Below, piece by piece: positions 47,101-60,000 of a stretch of 64,000 bases of DNA. Each line of letters begins with the position of its first letter. The stretch's first letter is position 1. Source of the DNA: Cloeon dipterum (lineage: Eukaryota > Arthropoda > Insecta > Ephemeroptera > Baetidae); assembly GCF_949628265.1 (NCBI RefSeq), contig NC_088787.1, positions 27,704,501 through 27,768,500 on the forward strand. The letters are read 5' to 3'. A model generated the notes under the pieces. The model did no database searches. It saw only the letters and a program-made list of their open reading frames with translations, and had not been told where the DNA came from. Position numbers and translations under genes: made by a program.

Positions 47101-49421
47101 AGGGTGAGGGTTCAAGTTTATGTAATCCACTGCATGCCCCGCATTGCATGGCTGTTCATTATTTTTCTTTTATGTGCATGCTCTAGGAGTGGCAGATCGG
47201 CAAAACGCGCCTCTTCAAAGGCAAAAAGAACCTATTCTGCCTGTACAGAGTGGTACGTCATCACATTTTCATTTCATTCTTTTTTGGTCTTGATTTCAAT
47301 CTCAGGCGACTACGTTTTTTTCGATAAATCATGATTTATTATTTATCAGTGCACCTGCATTTCATCACAATCAGTGCCGAATTTTCCAATATACTTTTTT
47401 ATAAAAATATATTACGTTTTTGCTGATCGGCAGGCGAGAGAGGAATACAGAGAGCTGAAACGGCGGAAGCAGATCGAATGGGCCGTTCAAGTGATCCAGA
47501 CACACTACCTCCAGTGGAGGGTAAAAAGATACATTTTTATTTCGCAGCTCATTTTTCAGAACGGACTGTTTTTCAGAGGAGACAATTTCTGCAGAGGCTA
47601 TGCGTCAGCCTGCCCTCTGAGTCACCGATGTGTCGTGAGTGGCCCGCAGCCGCGAAAAGACTCTCGGACACCAGCCTACTGCTGCGTAGAATCCATCACA
47701 AATGGAGGGTGAGAAATTTGAGATGCCTAAAGATTAAATATGTGATATGAAAAAAAATCAGAGAACACGATTTTCCTTTCAAAATTATCAAGGTCACCTC
47801 AATTTTGTAAATATAATATATTAAATCTTCCTTCCACCAACCAAAATACAAGAATTTCTTATATCCGTCAGTAATTGAAATCATGTTTTGTAGTCGTTCC
47901 TTTTTGTTTGGTTAGAAATTAAGCAGTTAATATTTGAAGGAAAAATTTAAATTTTTTCTCGTTTGCAGTGTCACAAATATCGACTGAAATTTGATCAGAC
48001 TGCGCGCAACAGGATGCGGGAAAAAGTGACAGCGAGCATAATTTTCAGAGATAGGAAAGCTTCCTACCCAAGAAGGTAAAACTGTCAGTTTCCCCTTCAA
48101 TATGTCTTATCTACAGTTAAAATGCAGTGTGTCACATCCGTTTCTTGGTGACTACGTGAGACTGCGGCAAAACGTGCAGTGGAAAAAGATCTGCGTGGAG
48201 ACAAATGATCAGTACGTCGTGTTCGCGGACATCATCAACAAAATCACCAGATCGAGTGGAAAGGTTGTTGATTGAAGTAAAAAAAGGTGGCTCTGTAAAA
48301 ATAGCTCTGTTCTTGTTGCAGTTCGTGCCAATTTTGTTCGTTTTATCGACAAGCTCGATGCTGATTCTGGACCAGCGGACGTTGCAGATCAAATACAGAG
48401 TGCCGGCGGCTGACATCTACAGACTCTCGCTCAGTCCTTACCTCGATGATGTTGCTATCTTCCACATCAAGGCTGTAAGTTTATCAATCAAATTTATATT
48501 TTTCTTTGTGTAGTACACAGCTGCTGCTTGATAAATATATTTAAATATATTTTTTTATAATATATAGTGTAAGAGCGCTTTGATGATAATAATTTTTATT
48601 CTTTCTCCTCAAACTCATAAATTTATTGAATCTTGATTTTGATATTTGACTGTTAAAAGAAAAATTTAAACCAGGTTGGAGTATAATAAAATCTTGACTT
48701 ATTAAATGTCACAATTAAAGAATCGCTTAAATTTATATCTGATGTTATGTTTATAAGATTTGTATATTTATTTGTCTGGGGGTTTGATTGAATTTAGTAA
48801 ATTTTACAGGATGAAGCATTTTAAGTAAAGAGAAGTTGCATACAGTGCTAGTTTGAGGCTGTTTTCTCGGTTAGTTTAAAGTAATTTTGATAATATTAAT
48901 CGGTGCAAAAACGTTGCACAATTATTTTTTATTGTAGAGGTATTTTGCTAGAGAGCTAGTTGGTAACGTTGATGCTTGGTGCGCTTTTAGGGTTGCGAGT
49001 TGCCGTCTCTGGCCCACGAGGCCGGGTGCAGCGACTGCAGTAGGGGTGGAGGCTCAAGTCCGTTGCAGGGAGCCGAACACGCCACCGGCTGTCTGTTTCA
49101 GAGCGACTACGGCAAGAAAAAGGGCGACTTTGTCTTCCACACGGGCCACGTCATTGAGATCGTCACCAAGCTGTTCCTCGTGATTCAAAACGCGGTTGGC
49201 AAACCGCCTGAAGTCAACATCAACACGGAGTAAGTATAGTGGAGTTTGAATTGTTTTAAGGAATATTTAAATTAATATTTATATTTTTTATTTTCAGATT
49301 TGAGGCGAATTTTGGATCGCAGACGGTGATGCTCTCCTTCAAGTGTGCTGGCCTGCCAGAGGTGCAGCCTGGACAGATAAAAATAATGCGGAAAGGCAGT
49401 CGTATGGAGGTTTTGGTATGA
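38185..49421 (+). CDS. Unconventional class I myosin (myosin-Ia/Ib-like)
   Basis: A single-headed, membrane-binding actin motor. The 25 in-phase exons are 38185-38526, 40236-40354, 40714-40940, 41335-41381, 41451-41514, 41587-41600, 41651-41735, 41800-41906, 41963-42110, 42369-42611, 42733-42941, 43609-43842, 43899-44089, 44531-44667, 45049-45238, 45613-45829, 46954-47103, 47187-47252, 47434-47520, 47577-47708, 47969-48075, 48128-48263, 48322-48474, 48991-49229 and 49298-49421, about 1255 residues. Visible motifs are the P-loop GESGSGKT (178-185), switch [17 protein letters not shown], switch II LDIYGFE (548-554) and the actin-binding HFVRCIKPN block. IQ-like segments follow from about 876 ([14 protein letters not shown]), then a basic TH1 lipid-binding tail ([24 protein letters not shown]). 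The neck resembles vertebrate MYO1A/B; orthology to Drosophila Myo95E is possible but unproven. Oddities are an ~82-residue insertion in the cardiomyopathy loop, a Cys-rich segment near 645-675, and an ~82-residue N-terminal extension. A 129-nt stretch inside exon 1 (38221-38349) has intron-like borders. The exon 25 stop is reached in frame. Confidence 0.9.
41587..41600 (+). other. 14-nt microexon of the myosin-I gene
   Basis: The sequence between a CTGCAG acceptor and a GTATGA donor supplies the end of a Tyr codon plus LLEK. It bridges ...FTS and [14 protein letters not shown] exactly as the conserved motor sequence (YLLEKSRV) demands, and the phases fit (1 in, 0 out). Flanking introns are 72 and 50 bp. 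Confidence 0.88.
42452..42818 (+). other. Insertion in the myosin cardiomyopathy loop (residues ~413-494)
   Basis: After LTQRTILAG the conserved loop is interrupted by about 82 residues and resumes at GELVVADL before [15 protein letters not shown]. The first part, on exon 42369-42611, is Pro/Ser/Gly-rich with six consecutive prolines. The second part, on exon 42733-42941, reads [13 protein letters not shown] and looks structured. In ordinary class I myosins this loop is only a few residues long. The glutamate at the TEDS position (E496, 16 residues before the RDIL aspartate) is kept. The intron 42612-42732 divides the insertion. Confidence 0.8.
43011..43170. mobile_element. 160-bp MITE in a myosin intron
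   Basis: Starts TCAGAAGGAATTAAATGCAG and ends in its inverted copy. The 25-base termini match at 23 positions, with perfect TCAGAAG/CTTCTGA ends. It is non-coding and lies within the intron 42942-43608. A partial relative lies at 44326. Confidence 0.75.
44326..44412 (+). repeat. Partial second copy of the 160-bp MITE
   Basis: Starts TCAGAAGAATTAAATGCAAA and continues with TCAGTGTGTATAGTG and GCCACTAGAT blocks. These parallel the left and central parts of 43011-43170, but the right terminus is missing. It lies in the next-but-one myosin intron (44090-44530). Confidence 0.6.
45894..45899 (-). terminator. Poly(A) signal of the nested proline-rich gene
   Basis: AATAAA on the minus strand, about 40 bases past the stop codon at 45941. 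Confidence 0.65.
45941..46482 (-). CDS. Small secreted proline-rich (PVPV-repeat) protein nested in a myosin intron
   Basis: Two minus-strand exons, 46482-46462 and 46279-45941, join in phase 0 through GTAAGT and a TTTTTTTTCAG acceptor, giving 119 residues. The N-terminus ([20 protein letters not shown]) is a typical signal peptide with cleavage likely near residue 20. A basic stretch follows ([10 protein letters not shown]). The centre is built of [10 protein letters not shown] units and then [16 protein letters not shown] units. The C-terminus is charged ([11 protein letters not shown]). The gene lies wholly inside the 1.1-kb myosin intron 45830-46953, antisense to it, with its own TATA box and poly(A) signal. 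The composition suits a structural extracellular, cuticle-like or salivary-type protein, or an antimicrobial precursor. No homologue is recognised, so function is open. Confidence 0.8.
46534..46541 (-). promoter_or_regulatory. TATA box of the nested proline-rich gene
   Basis: TATAAAAA on the minus strand about 55 bases before the ATG at 46482, with transcription expected to start near 46505-46520. This would leave a short leader, typical of small highly expressed secreted-protein genes. Confidence 0.6.
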
Positions 49422-51882
49422 GATCGAACACCACATGAAGTGACGCATTCCCCAGATTTGGACAGTACGGCGGGAAACTTCAGGTTAGTTTTTGTCTCTT
49501 TTTGTCTGGGGAAATTTTAATTTTGACACTCAAATCAATAGAATACCTATTTCGTACGTCTTAAAACGATTTAATGTAAAATTTTGTTTAAAAATTCAGA
49601 AAATAAGAAAACGAGTATTAATTTTAAAAAATCTAAAAAACAATGATTAAATTAGGTCCTTCCCGACTTCCAAATGAGGATTCCTGTGCAATAAAATCGA
49701 GGCGGATTCACCAAATTTAAACTTCACCAAAAATGTGATAGAAGAATACCCAAAAACTGGACTTGTGTGGAGAATTGAGTGCGAACTATCGGTCCTTCCA
49801 GCTCCAACGGTTTCCTACGAATACATATCTCACTTGTAAATAGTTGACAACATTTTCAACAAATGAAACATTTACTGTGGACGAAGATCAAGAGCAACTC
49901 AGAGAAATGCATTTTACCTTCGTTGAACTAATTAGCAAAGACGCCATTCTGTGAAGAAGAGAGAGTTTTTGGTGCGCTTCAGACACGATATACGAGAGTT
50001 ATTATTACAAAACGGGAGTTTGTTTATGAGAACACTAGATTCGCGTTGTTAAAGAAGAAAAGAAGTTGAAGATTTTTGCTACGACACAAGTTTTAAGTAA
50101 TATCTTGTAAATACTGCGTTATTGAGCTAAACTAATGATTGTGTGAGCAGGAAGCTAATTATATATTGCAATTTAACTAGAGCAGGCAGAACAGTTATAA
50201 TTATATAAACACAAGTTTTAAAAAAAGTTTTGAATCTGCGTCTCACGTGACCAAAAATTCTATTATACGCGAGAGAAATAAGAGGACACACACGACAACT
50301 TTGTGATTTACTGATATTGTTGACTACACGATGAAGTATTGCAATAATGAGAGTAATTTATAACAGACACGTTTCTTAGGCCGTTTTGGGCAGTTCACCT
50401 TTCAAAACGAGAGAAAAAGATATTAAAATGCCAAAGCTACCTTTGTTAGCTCGAAACTCCGGTGCGAAAACCCCAAATTTGCTGTTTGAATTGTGCCAAA
50501 TAATAATGTTCGACCGAATCTCCCGACTCTTGAGCAGCAAACTAAACAGAGCCAACTATTTCCTTTTTAAAGTACTATCTAAATATAGAAGGTGAAAATC
50601 TCATTGGACACCGAGGAACTCATTTCAAAACGCAATACACAGCAGTATGCACAATGGGTGCAGTTTAAATGTAGAGAGACAAAGATTTTAAAATCGCTGC
50701 AGCAGTTTTTAATGAAAACACGGTTATATTATTGTACGTAGATATATTAGAGAAATTCCCCTGAAAAAGAGTGCGAGAATGATTGATCAAATCGGTTTTT
50801 GAATTCCATCTTGGCAGTGCCAAATTTGCAAAACACTCCTCACGACCCTGATACCAATAGTTATTTTTGCTGTGGTTTTTCAGAACACAAGTACCTCTGT
50901 CAAAAATAATTTATTTTCCCTCTCTTGATTATTTTTCAGATTGATTTTTTTGTTAAAATTTTGAGCAAAAAGGGATAAACAAGAATAATGTGTGCTGTAC
51001 AAATATTTGAAATTCTTGAAAGGACATGCTGGCACGTTTTATAAAAATAAAATTGATATTTCAAAATACAGACCAAAGGATCTCATTATTACACAATACA
51101 CAACCAATATTACAGTGCAGAAAATTAACTCACTGCTTGTATGTGTTTTCTGGATGGACTTCGATTCGTCACGCGTTTTCCGGCAATTTTTATCCTCCTC
51201 CGATTTTACCACTCACAGCAAAGATAATTCTGTCAGGAGGACTGTTTTTCATACAAGTTTAAACTACAGCGGTAAAGAGCTAACTATAATAATTTTCCTA
51301 TCTTATACCATGAATGAATTTGTTCGATTTCTGAAGAGGCCTATAATCACGGTTTTACCAGAAAGATAATTTGGTTTCAAATTTTATTTTATAGTTTTTA
51401 TCCAATCTACACTACTTTATGATTCAATTTGAGTTTGGTTAATGGATTATTTCTCAAATAAATAATTCCGCTTGCGTAATGATTATAATGTTTGTTTCCG
51501 AAGTTGCGATGATCCATTTTTATTACATCTTTTTGTTTATTGAACTAATTGATACGCAGAAAAAAATTAAAAGAAAAAACTTTGAAGATGACACGGCGCG
51601 GCTACATTTAACGTTTAGGAAGAAGCTAATTAGAAGACGGTCAATTTATAGCAAGAATGGTGTCACAGAGGTTTTGCAACGATTGTTCGGGTTTATCGCG
51701 TTGTCGAGCGGCGGGTGGCTAATGTGGATGGTGTGTTTGGCCGTCAGGTCGGCGGCTCACGTGCCCTGACGCCCTGGCACCTGCCCACGCGCCGTCTCAT
51801 CAGACTCTTCAATTTGAAAGCGATCGCGACGGAAGCATTCGTTGTTACGCTGGCTTAATCCAATATCGAGCTGTCAAAAACC
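49422..51882 (+). other. Myosin 3' UTR, intergenic DNA and 5' region of the SV2-like gene
   Basis: The first AATAAA after the myosin stop is at 49690-49695, so the 3' UTR may end near 49715. The remainder is AT-rich, with short open frames that show no protein character. A GC-richer patch at about 51680-51870 just before the next ATG is the likely core promoter and leader of the SV2-like gene; TCATCAGACT near 51797-51806 resembles an initiator. Confidence 0.5.
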
Positions 51883-54800
51883 ATGGATCGGCGTACATCG
51901 CACCCGAGTGAAGACTCGTTCATGCTCTTCGGCATGCGTGAACACGACAATAAACAAAAAGGTATGATATATGTTAAGTTAATTTATTTCTTATCTCGTT
52001 TATTCGAGACTTGGGCTGCAATGCTATCTGCTTAAGCTCTTTGACCTGCTCAAGTTTTTGTTTGTTGAAAAGAATTAGAGCTTTCTTTGATTCAGTCAGT
52101 TAAACTGCTGCAGGGAAAACTTACAGGACGTTTTAAAATTATATTTTTTCATTTCCAGAAACTATGATTATGCGGTAATCAAAAGTTGTGAATTTTTGTT
52201 AAATATTTTAATTTTGAAAGGAAGATCGATTTTCTTAGGCCATTTAGATTATGGCAACGGCCACCTTCATGGACCAGCTGTGGACTTGGAAACTGCCATC
52301 AGAGAGACTGGTAAATTTCTCCGTTCACTAATTTTTCTCCATTTTAATTAATATTATCAACTAGGATATGGCTGGTATCAGTTCTGGTTGCTGATTATTT
52401 GCGGTAGTGTCTACATGACGTGCGCCATCGGCACCACTACCTTGTCCTTCGTCCTTCCCGCTGCCGAATGCGATTTTACCCTGGACTCTGCCAATAAGGG
52501 AGAAATCAATGCAACACCTCTTGTCGGTGAGTGGCGCACACTTGTGAGTTTGCATTTGATGGTATAGCGGTTCCCGCACAATTTGGCGTTAAGGCGCAAC
52601 AAACCTTCACTGAGCATGCCACAATGGTGTAAAATTTTACCTAAAGTGTGACGTTTGATTTTCTTGTGGGCGTTTTGGCCAACAAAACTCATTTTAACAT
52701 ATTATTTTTGAAGTCTAATTTTACTTTTTTAAATTTATTACGTTTGCAACAAACCACACCATTAATGTAATTGTCTGGTGTTGTGACGAGACTCAATTAC
52801 GGTCGATTTTCAACGGGTGTAGTTCTTTGCTTTAAACGTGATCGAAATTAAAATTTTTATTCTGCATTATAAATCTAATTATTAAACAAAACAACCTGTT
52901 TTATTTTCTAAATATATAACTATTCGTGCTATAAAATATGGCAAAATTAATTTTTGTAAAATTTAATGATCATGCAAATTTTGATACTTTGCTGCGTATG
53001 TTTACATATAAATATAAATCAATCGCTACGTAATGGCACCTGAAATAAGATTATATTTGTTATGGTTCAAAATAATTTATGGAAATGCATGTCATAATGT
53101 ATTAATTAATTTTCATCATTCAAGGGATGATTTTCGGCTCATATGTATGGGGCTCGATGGCGGACACGCAAGGCCGCAAAAAGGTGTTAGTCATTTCTCT
53201 GACAATGGACTTCATCGCCGGGCTGCTGTCAAGTCTGGCGCCTAACTTCATCACCTTCCTCATCTGCCGCTTCTTCAACGGCTTTGGGTACAAATTCGTC
53301 ATCCATCCGCCGTCTCGTCGCGATTTATAATATTCTAATAAAGCTTTGTTTTGCTCCAAAAGGATCATCGGTGCCACCAGCGTATGCTTTCCCTATTTGA
53401 GCGAATTCCTTGCCTTCAAACACAGAGACCTCAACCTCTGCCGACTCGAGATTTTCTGGGTGCTCGGCGTTTGCGCTGTCCCAGGTACGTATCAAAATTT
53501 GATATTAATATTTTAAAGAGCTCCAAAGATTCAATAAGATGGCTGGGATTTTTATTTTCACCCTTCCAAGTCAATTATTTGATCATCAGCCATGGTGAGA
53601 CTATTTAAATCATTAGAAAAACTCATCTTTCAGGTTTGGCGTGGCTTTTGATTCCTCTTAAGTTCACGTGGACGCCGTACCCTGAGCTAACGTTCCGCAG
53701 CTGGCGCCTGTTTGTCTTCTTCTGCGGCGTGCCGAGTTTGATCATCGGCCTCACCCTCCACTTCTGCTTCCTCGAGACGCCCAAGTTTCTGCTTTCTCAA
53801 GGCCGCCACGACGAGGCCCTCGCGGTCCTCCGCAAAGTGTTCGTGTTCAACAAGAGGCGAGACCCGAGCGAGTACTGCGTAAGAATTTAAATTAAAAACT
53901 TTTTCAGTAATAAATAAAATAAAAACGAAATCCTGCTCAGGTGCGGAGGTTGGCGGCTGAGACGCACAACCTGCAGCTGAACGAGGACGGCTCCCCAATG
54001 CATTTCCCGCATGAACACAAGGGAGAGAAAGCGTCACTTGGACGCAGAATCGTGCTGAGGCTGGAGGTTCTTTGGGATCAGAATGTTGCTCTTTTTTCGG
54101 GTCCGCTCGCCAAGTACACTTTTCTGGCTTGCTTTATTGACTTTGGAATCATGTCAAGGTATTATTCTTTACTATTCAAAATTTCTAAAATAAACAAGCG
54201 ACCTTTAAATCAGGTAAAACCTCTAGATTGTGTTTATTTTTTTAAATCAGGCTTCAAAGTGAAGGATTAAGATATTTTTTTCTAGAACTTCTCCATTTTT
54301 ATATTAAATTTTCTTCGATATTTTAATATTTTGGTAGCGTTTATCTTGGGACCAGATCTTTTGTTAACCGGATATCTATTTTAGAAGCAAGAAATTATTT
54401 GATGAATTGTTCCTAATAATTCCTAAAATTTATTTATTTTTTATGAAAAATTATAATCTGATGCATCAACAGAAATTAATCACCAGATCCAAAGCATCAA
54501 AGGATAATGATGTTTGGATTCATTTAAATTCACGTGCTTCGAGAAAAATATTTTGGTAAACGCAAAATTTTTTCAGCTACTACACGCTAATGTTGTGGTT
54601 CCCGGAACTGCTGGAACGGTTCCACTCTTACAACAACCTGCACGGTGGGGACGCGCAGGTGTCCGGCGTGTGCGACGTCATGGGTGTGGTGCTGGACCCA
54701 GGCGCCAACAACTGCACCAGCCCCGAACACGTGCACGGCCCTGACAACGACGTCTACCTGCACACCCTCATTATCGGCCTCAGCTGCCTGCCCACTTCTT

Positions 54801-55395
54801 TTATGCTCGGTTACCTGGTCAGGAAGATTGGCACCAGGATCATGCTCAGTGAGTAAAACAACGAACATTCTTTTTTTATATCAATATTAAATTTCCTTTC
54901 GTGCTCTGCTTTTAGTGCTGTTCATGACAACCTCCGGAATCGCCATCCTCTGTTTGCACTTGATCCACAACGAGATGCAGAATCTGGTGTTGTCGTGCGT
55001 GTTCGAAGCGTTGGCCAGCGTGGCCGAGGCGACCCTCTTTTGCGCCGTCGTCCACATTTTCCCCACACACTTAAGGTGCGTACTTGTCACAGCGTTTGGC
55101 TAAAGTCCTTCAATCGACCCGTGATGTTTCAGAGCACTGGCAGTGTCCCTGACGGTGACGTGCGGCCGCATAGGCGCAGTTTTGGGCAACATTTTGCTTG
55201 GCGTGCTGCTAGACTTGAGCTGCGAAGTCCCGATCACCACTTTCGGTGTCCTGCTCGTTGGTGGGTCTAGCAAAGTAGGTTTTTGACGCTGTAATTCGTT
55301 TTGTTTTCCTCGCAGCAAGTGGATTGCTGTGTTTGGCCTTACCGAAACCATCAGGGGACCACCCGAGACACAGCATTTGCAGTCACGCGCTGTAG
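51883..55395 (+). CDS. SV2-like major facilitator superfamily transporter
   Basis: Eleven in-phase exons give 566 residues: 51883-51961, 52239-52310, 52365-52526, 53125-53287, 53363-53484, 53634-53878, 53941-54158, 54577-54848, 54916-55075, 55133-55260 and 55316-55395. The protein has a hydrophilic N-terminus and about 12 membrane segments. The MFS loop 2-3 signature is clear (GSYVWGSMADTQGRKKVLV). The block LETPKFLLSQGRHDEALAVLRKVF is typical of the SV2/SVOP branch between segments 6 and 7. After segment 7 there is a short lumenal loop with an N-glycosylation site (NCT in GANNCTSPEH). Vertebrate SV2 proteins are longer, mainly in the N-terminus and this loop. The ATG at 51883 has a good context (AAACCATGG). 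Members sit on synaptic or other secretory vesicles; the substrate is unknown. The last exon gives a short polar tail. Confidence 0.88.
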
Positions 55396-56445
55396 TAAGC
55401 GCGCATCTCAGTCGACGGCAGCCCACGTTATTCGTGTACGTGTGCACAATTAATAACTTTTCTTGTTTACCCCATACTTTAAGGCTTAGAAGTTTGATTT
55501 TGTGTCTTGGAGTTTCTGTGCAGGGCGAGCTTCCAATTATTTTGGACTGTGTGAGTTTTGTGATGGAGATCAGTAAAATATGTGCTGGAAAATATGTCCG
55601 TTTTATTTTTAAACTAAAATGAGAGGTGGTATGAATTTTAAAATGAGTTGATTCGATTATTAAAAATTAAGAAAATACGCATTGCACAGGTTTGTGAGAT
55701 TTTACTTTAATCTCAAAGCACCCATTAAATGGAAATATTTTTTGGTCTGGAATTTCAGAGTTTGTATAGTTTTAGATAATAATTTGGATATACCATTTTT
55801 TAATTTAAAAGTTGTCATGTCGAACGGTTTTTTATTTTTCATTTGGATTGTAAAGAAAAGACCGAAGGCTGTCTTGTAATCACATATTTTTATCTTTAAT
55901 TTGAGTTATTTACACTGATCAATGCTCTACAAAGGTTAGATATACAGTTGCGTGGTTTAGCTGGTTCATAGTTACCTTTCTTTAAATAGCCGAGACATAA
56001 ATACACACTAGCTGATTTTTTATGGTCCCAGCTGCTGAGAGTACATGAGACATAAATGTTAACACTCCAAAAATCTCATCACCAGTTGCAGTTTTGATAT
56101 TTTTCATACTTGAATCGCTTACTTATTTTGTTTGTCATTTTGAAAAAGTTATATACGCGCAATATCATCAATCGGTCGCACAACCGCGACAAACTCTGTT
56201 ATTATCCAATGTTATGCAATTTTCGCCAGCTTGCTCAATCATCAGTTAGTTGCCAGGACCTAGGTTTCTTTCTTTCTCTCTCGCGCAGGCCAGCGCCGTC
56301 AACAACAACAAGAACTTGTGAAAATAGTCGACTCGCGTCGCAACAACAAAAAGTACAATATTAAAATTTGATAAATGCAATCGATTGCTTTGAACTTCAA
56401 CACGCACAATTCGCGAACTGATTGAATAACTGAATGAGAGGGTCG

Positions 56446-56486
<41 letters not shown>

Positions 56487-57074
56487 TAAAAATATATATC
56501 ACTAGAAATTTCGGCCCGTGTGTCATCGGAAAGAGAGGTCCTGAGAGAGAGTTCGTGGCCACGATGCACAGCTTACAAACTTTTAGTCGAGATGTTTGGG
56601 GGGATATAAATATCAAAACCTTTTGTGTCAAAAACCAGAGAATCTTCACTGCACACGCAGACTTGATGCAAATCCATACAAGAGCACAGATAGACAGTTT
56701 TCTCAAGGTTCAGTCGAGGAGAAGCACTCGAGTGTCGTTATAATAATAAATATGTGTGTTTGTGAGTGACTGTGTGTGTATTGTGTGTGTAGTGTGAGTG
56801 TACGTGTGTGAGCGGCGGCTCTCGCCTATTGCCTCGCTCCGGGGAAATCTCATTCACGCAGGTTTACACGGCATTATGACTAGAAACAGCACAGAACTTG
56901 ATATTGTGTGCCTGCTCTCTTTCTTCTACAATCTTTGGCGGCGCGGTTATTAGTTGTTGTCTTCAAGGGAGGAAATCATAAAAACGGTTTGCCCAAAGCA
57001 GCAGTTCCAGTGGCAGAGGCACATTCAGGCAATAGTCAGCACCACAGGTGGATCAGCGGGAAAGCGCCGGCACA
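55396..57074. other. Tail-to-tail region between the SV2-like gene and X11/Mint
   Basis: This must contain both 3' UTRs. No further coding exon is recognised. An AATAAA on the plus strand lies at 56745-56750; a signal for the minus-strand gene was not identified with confidence. It includes a GA-rich tract at 56449-56486. Confidence 0.5.
56449..56486. repeat. (GA)n-rich tract
   Basis: GA dinucleotide run broken by one GATA near 56459, located between the convergent SV2-like and X11/Mint genes. Confidence 0.9.
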
Positions 57075-60000
57075 CTAAATGTACAGTGGCGTCTCCTGCC
57101 CAGTCAGCAGTCGGAACATCGAAGTCGGCATCGTCTTCATCAAGATCTACAAAATTTTGATTGCAAAAATCAGCAATGTGCCCCACAGTTTAAGAAAAAA
57201 ATCAACATTTTAATTAGAGGTTTCTACTCTAGGAAGACATTGTCAAGTTTAGTGACCTCATGGTCATTAATTAGTTGATAAATCATATTCACCTGATACT
57301 TAATTTGGACACAACTGGCGCCCTAATCACGCTTTTTGTCCACAGTTGTGACTAAATCAAACCAAACTCAAATCGATACAGGGTTAAATTTACTTACCAC
57401 CCAGTTTTTCACCACTAGTAAGTACTGTTTTCTACTGTTTTTTTTTGCTCAAAAATGCAAATTAATGATTTCAATTTTTTTCCAATGAAAAATTCAAAAC
57501 AGTATTTTAGGTAAAAAAATTATGCCAATTTGTAAAGTTAATGATTTAAAAATGCCATTCATGCATGGCCTCAATTTTGCCAGAATTTTCTGACTACTCA
57601 TTGCTCAAGTCGAAGTCATGGGCAAAACAAAATATTAAAGCCACTTTATTGCAAAAATGATGCTTGCAAGACATTGGTAAAAATTATAAAAAGAAGAAAT
57701 TAAAAACTTGCGATTTTTTGCAACTCTTAATCAATAATATTTTGAAAAAAGGACGAGTCTGATTTTATTGACAAGTAATAAATCATTATTACAAAAGGAC
57801 ACGCATTTGCCAAATACTTTAGTCACAGAAATTTAATGGTAATCAACTATAATTATTTGAGAAAATTCAAGGAAGAACCCGGGCAAAATTTACATGAAAG
57901 AAAAACTACTGCGCGGATTGATTTAAGGTGGGCAGCTGTGAGTGAATTCTTTAACGGGAAAATTATCTTACATGCTCTCATACTGGATAGCCGCTGTTAA
58001 CTGTCTTCTAATTTTGCAATAATTTCAAAATGTACATTGCGGCTTGTTTGTTTTAGAACAATAGAGTTGTAGTTAAAAAGAAAATAAACTGTCAAATAGA
58101 AACTAAAACAAATGCAAGTGAATGTAATTAGATATTACAAAATATATAAAAATATTCTTCAATTAAAATGATTCTAAACTCTCTAAAAACTTTCTGTGTA
58201 GGCGGAGGTAGATGTGAAAAATTGAATAATTAATTAATTTTTATCAACCATTTGTAGATTTAGTTGCAATTAAATTTCCCAGATTTTTAATTTTTCTATT
58301 TTCAATTTGCTATCTTACAGTGCAGCCAAATAAGAACGTATTTTTATAGAATTGAGGACGCACCTCTCCAACTGACGTCGCCAGCAAGTTGACGATTTTC
58401 TCGTGAGGAACAGCCACCACGCTCTGGTTGTTGATCTCAATTATCCTGTGTCCGACTCTCACTCCACCTCTTTCGGCAATTCCTCCTCTAAGCAGACTAC
58501 ATATCTGTAAACGATAGCAACTTGATTAGTGCTTTTCTAGAATTCTACGAGGACATGTAACATACCACTCCGTTTTGCACACTGAATCCCAACTGGTACT
58601 TTGTATCAGGCCTCTTGATTTTGACCTCAACCACCGGGGGGCAAGGAACAACAGTCAATTTTACCACTGTTTGATTTTTCGAATTCTGGAAAAAATTGAT
58701 ATAGCTTATTAATATACATAAATAATGTTAATATACCACTCTCCCACATTTAAAAACCATATTAAAAAATGAAATTAAACTAGCAAAATTCGCATGCGTA
58801 TACTACAACCAGCATTAACTCTGTTCACTTCAATTGAGGTATTCACAAGTAAAATTATGTTTAGATTTATATGTAATAAAATTTTAACTTCAATAAACGA
58901 ATAAAATGGGAGAAAATTTATAGCAACATTTTACGAACTTTAATATATGTCTGGCAGGTGGAGAGCGGAAGACCAACGAGGCTGACTCCATTGATGGCGA
59001 TGATTTGGTCACCAATGTTGAGCATGCCGCACCGAGCTGCGGCGCCGCTCGGAGCCAGGTTGGCGATCACCACCGTCGGCAGCATGCTGCCCCACCCTGA
59101 CTCCACTATCACAACACCCAGTATCTCTCCTTTAGCTTTAGGCACGACAACCTGAAAATCAAAGACAAATATTATACGATTTGACAATTATGTTAGTAAG
59201 AATAATATAAAATTCAGAATAAATAAAGCGTTATAATAAAATTAAACTTTATTCTTTGTTTGGCCCTGGATGCCAAATTTTCATTTTGTTTTGAATTTAT
59301 TACTTTTGATAATTAACCTCTTTTTGCATTTCCTTCTTGGCAAACATCTGCAGCTCGTCGCCGAAGATCTCCTGCGAATTGAGCACCTCTTGGTAGTCCA
59401 TCTCCTTGACAAAACTGTGGTCTTCAATGCCGTTTGCTTTCAGGAACTCCATGTATGCCACCTGAAACGCTTGCCCTATCGATTGTGCAATGAATTGAGC
59501 CTGCAACAGCGGACATCTTTAGAACATTTTGCTCGCGTGGCAAATTGCGGAGAGCGTCACCTCGTCACTTTCAAATACATGACAGATCATTTTGGGTGTG
59601 CGATTTATTTTTGGTGCTTCTTCTACGTCTTGCGGGACGTACCGCCTCCTAGCCATTAGGACAACTAGATCGCCAATGTCGGCTATGTAGGAAATTGTGC
59701 GCAGGGCATGGTCCATCATTATTTCCTAAGAGAATAGGCTAACGTCGTTAAAAGGCTCTCTATTACACGCAGTTTGGGTAAATGGCTCAGCACGGGATAG
59801 AGAACAGAGAGGAAAATTAATTGGAGCTTGGATACATCGGGGGCTCATTTCGGTGTGCGAGAGATACACACATTCTGACTGAGAGAACAGACCAAATTAT
59901 AAATCTACAGACTTGCGATTGCGAAAAGAAAAATCTGGCAGTAACCTCATGCCTTTTTTTAATGAATATGCTACTTTATTAAAATGTTTAAATTACGCGA

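Noticed and set aside
49416..49488. Alternative myosin C-terminus through a 40-nt intron (GTATGA...CCCCAG) adding about 10 residues
   Set aside because: 40 nt is shorter than any other intron in the window (minimum about 50), and the in-frame stop at 49419 already gives a normal tail length.
51479..51769. 96-codon plus-strand frame before the SV2-like gene
   Set aside because: No domain, mixed composition, and it overlaps the likely promoter; no splice link to the SV2-like ATG.
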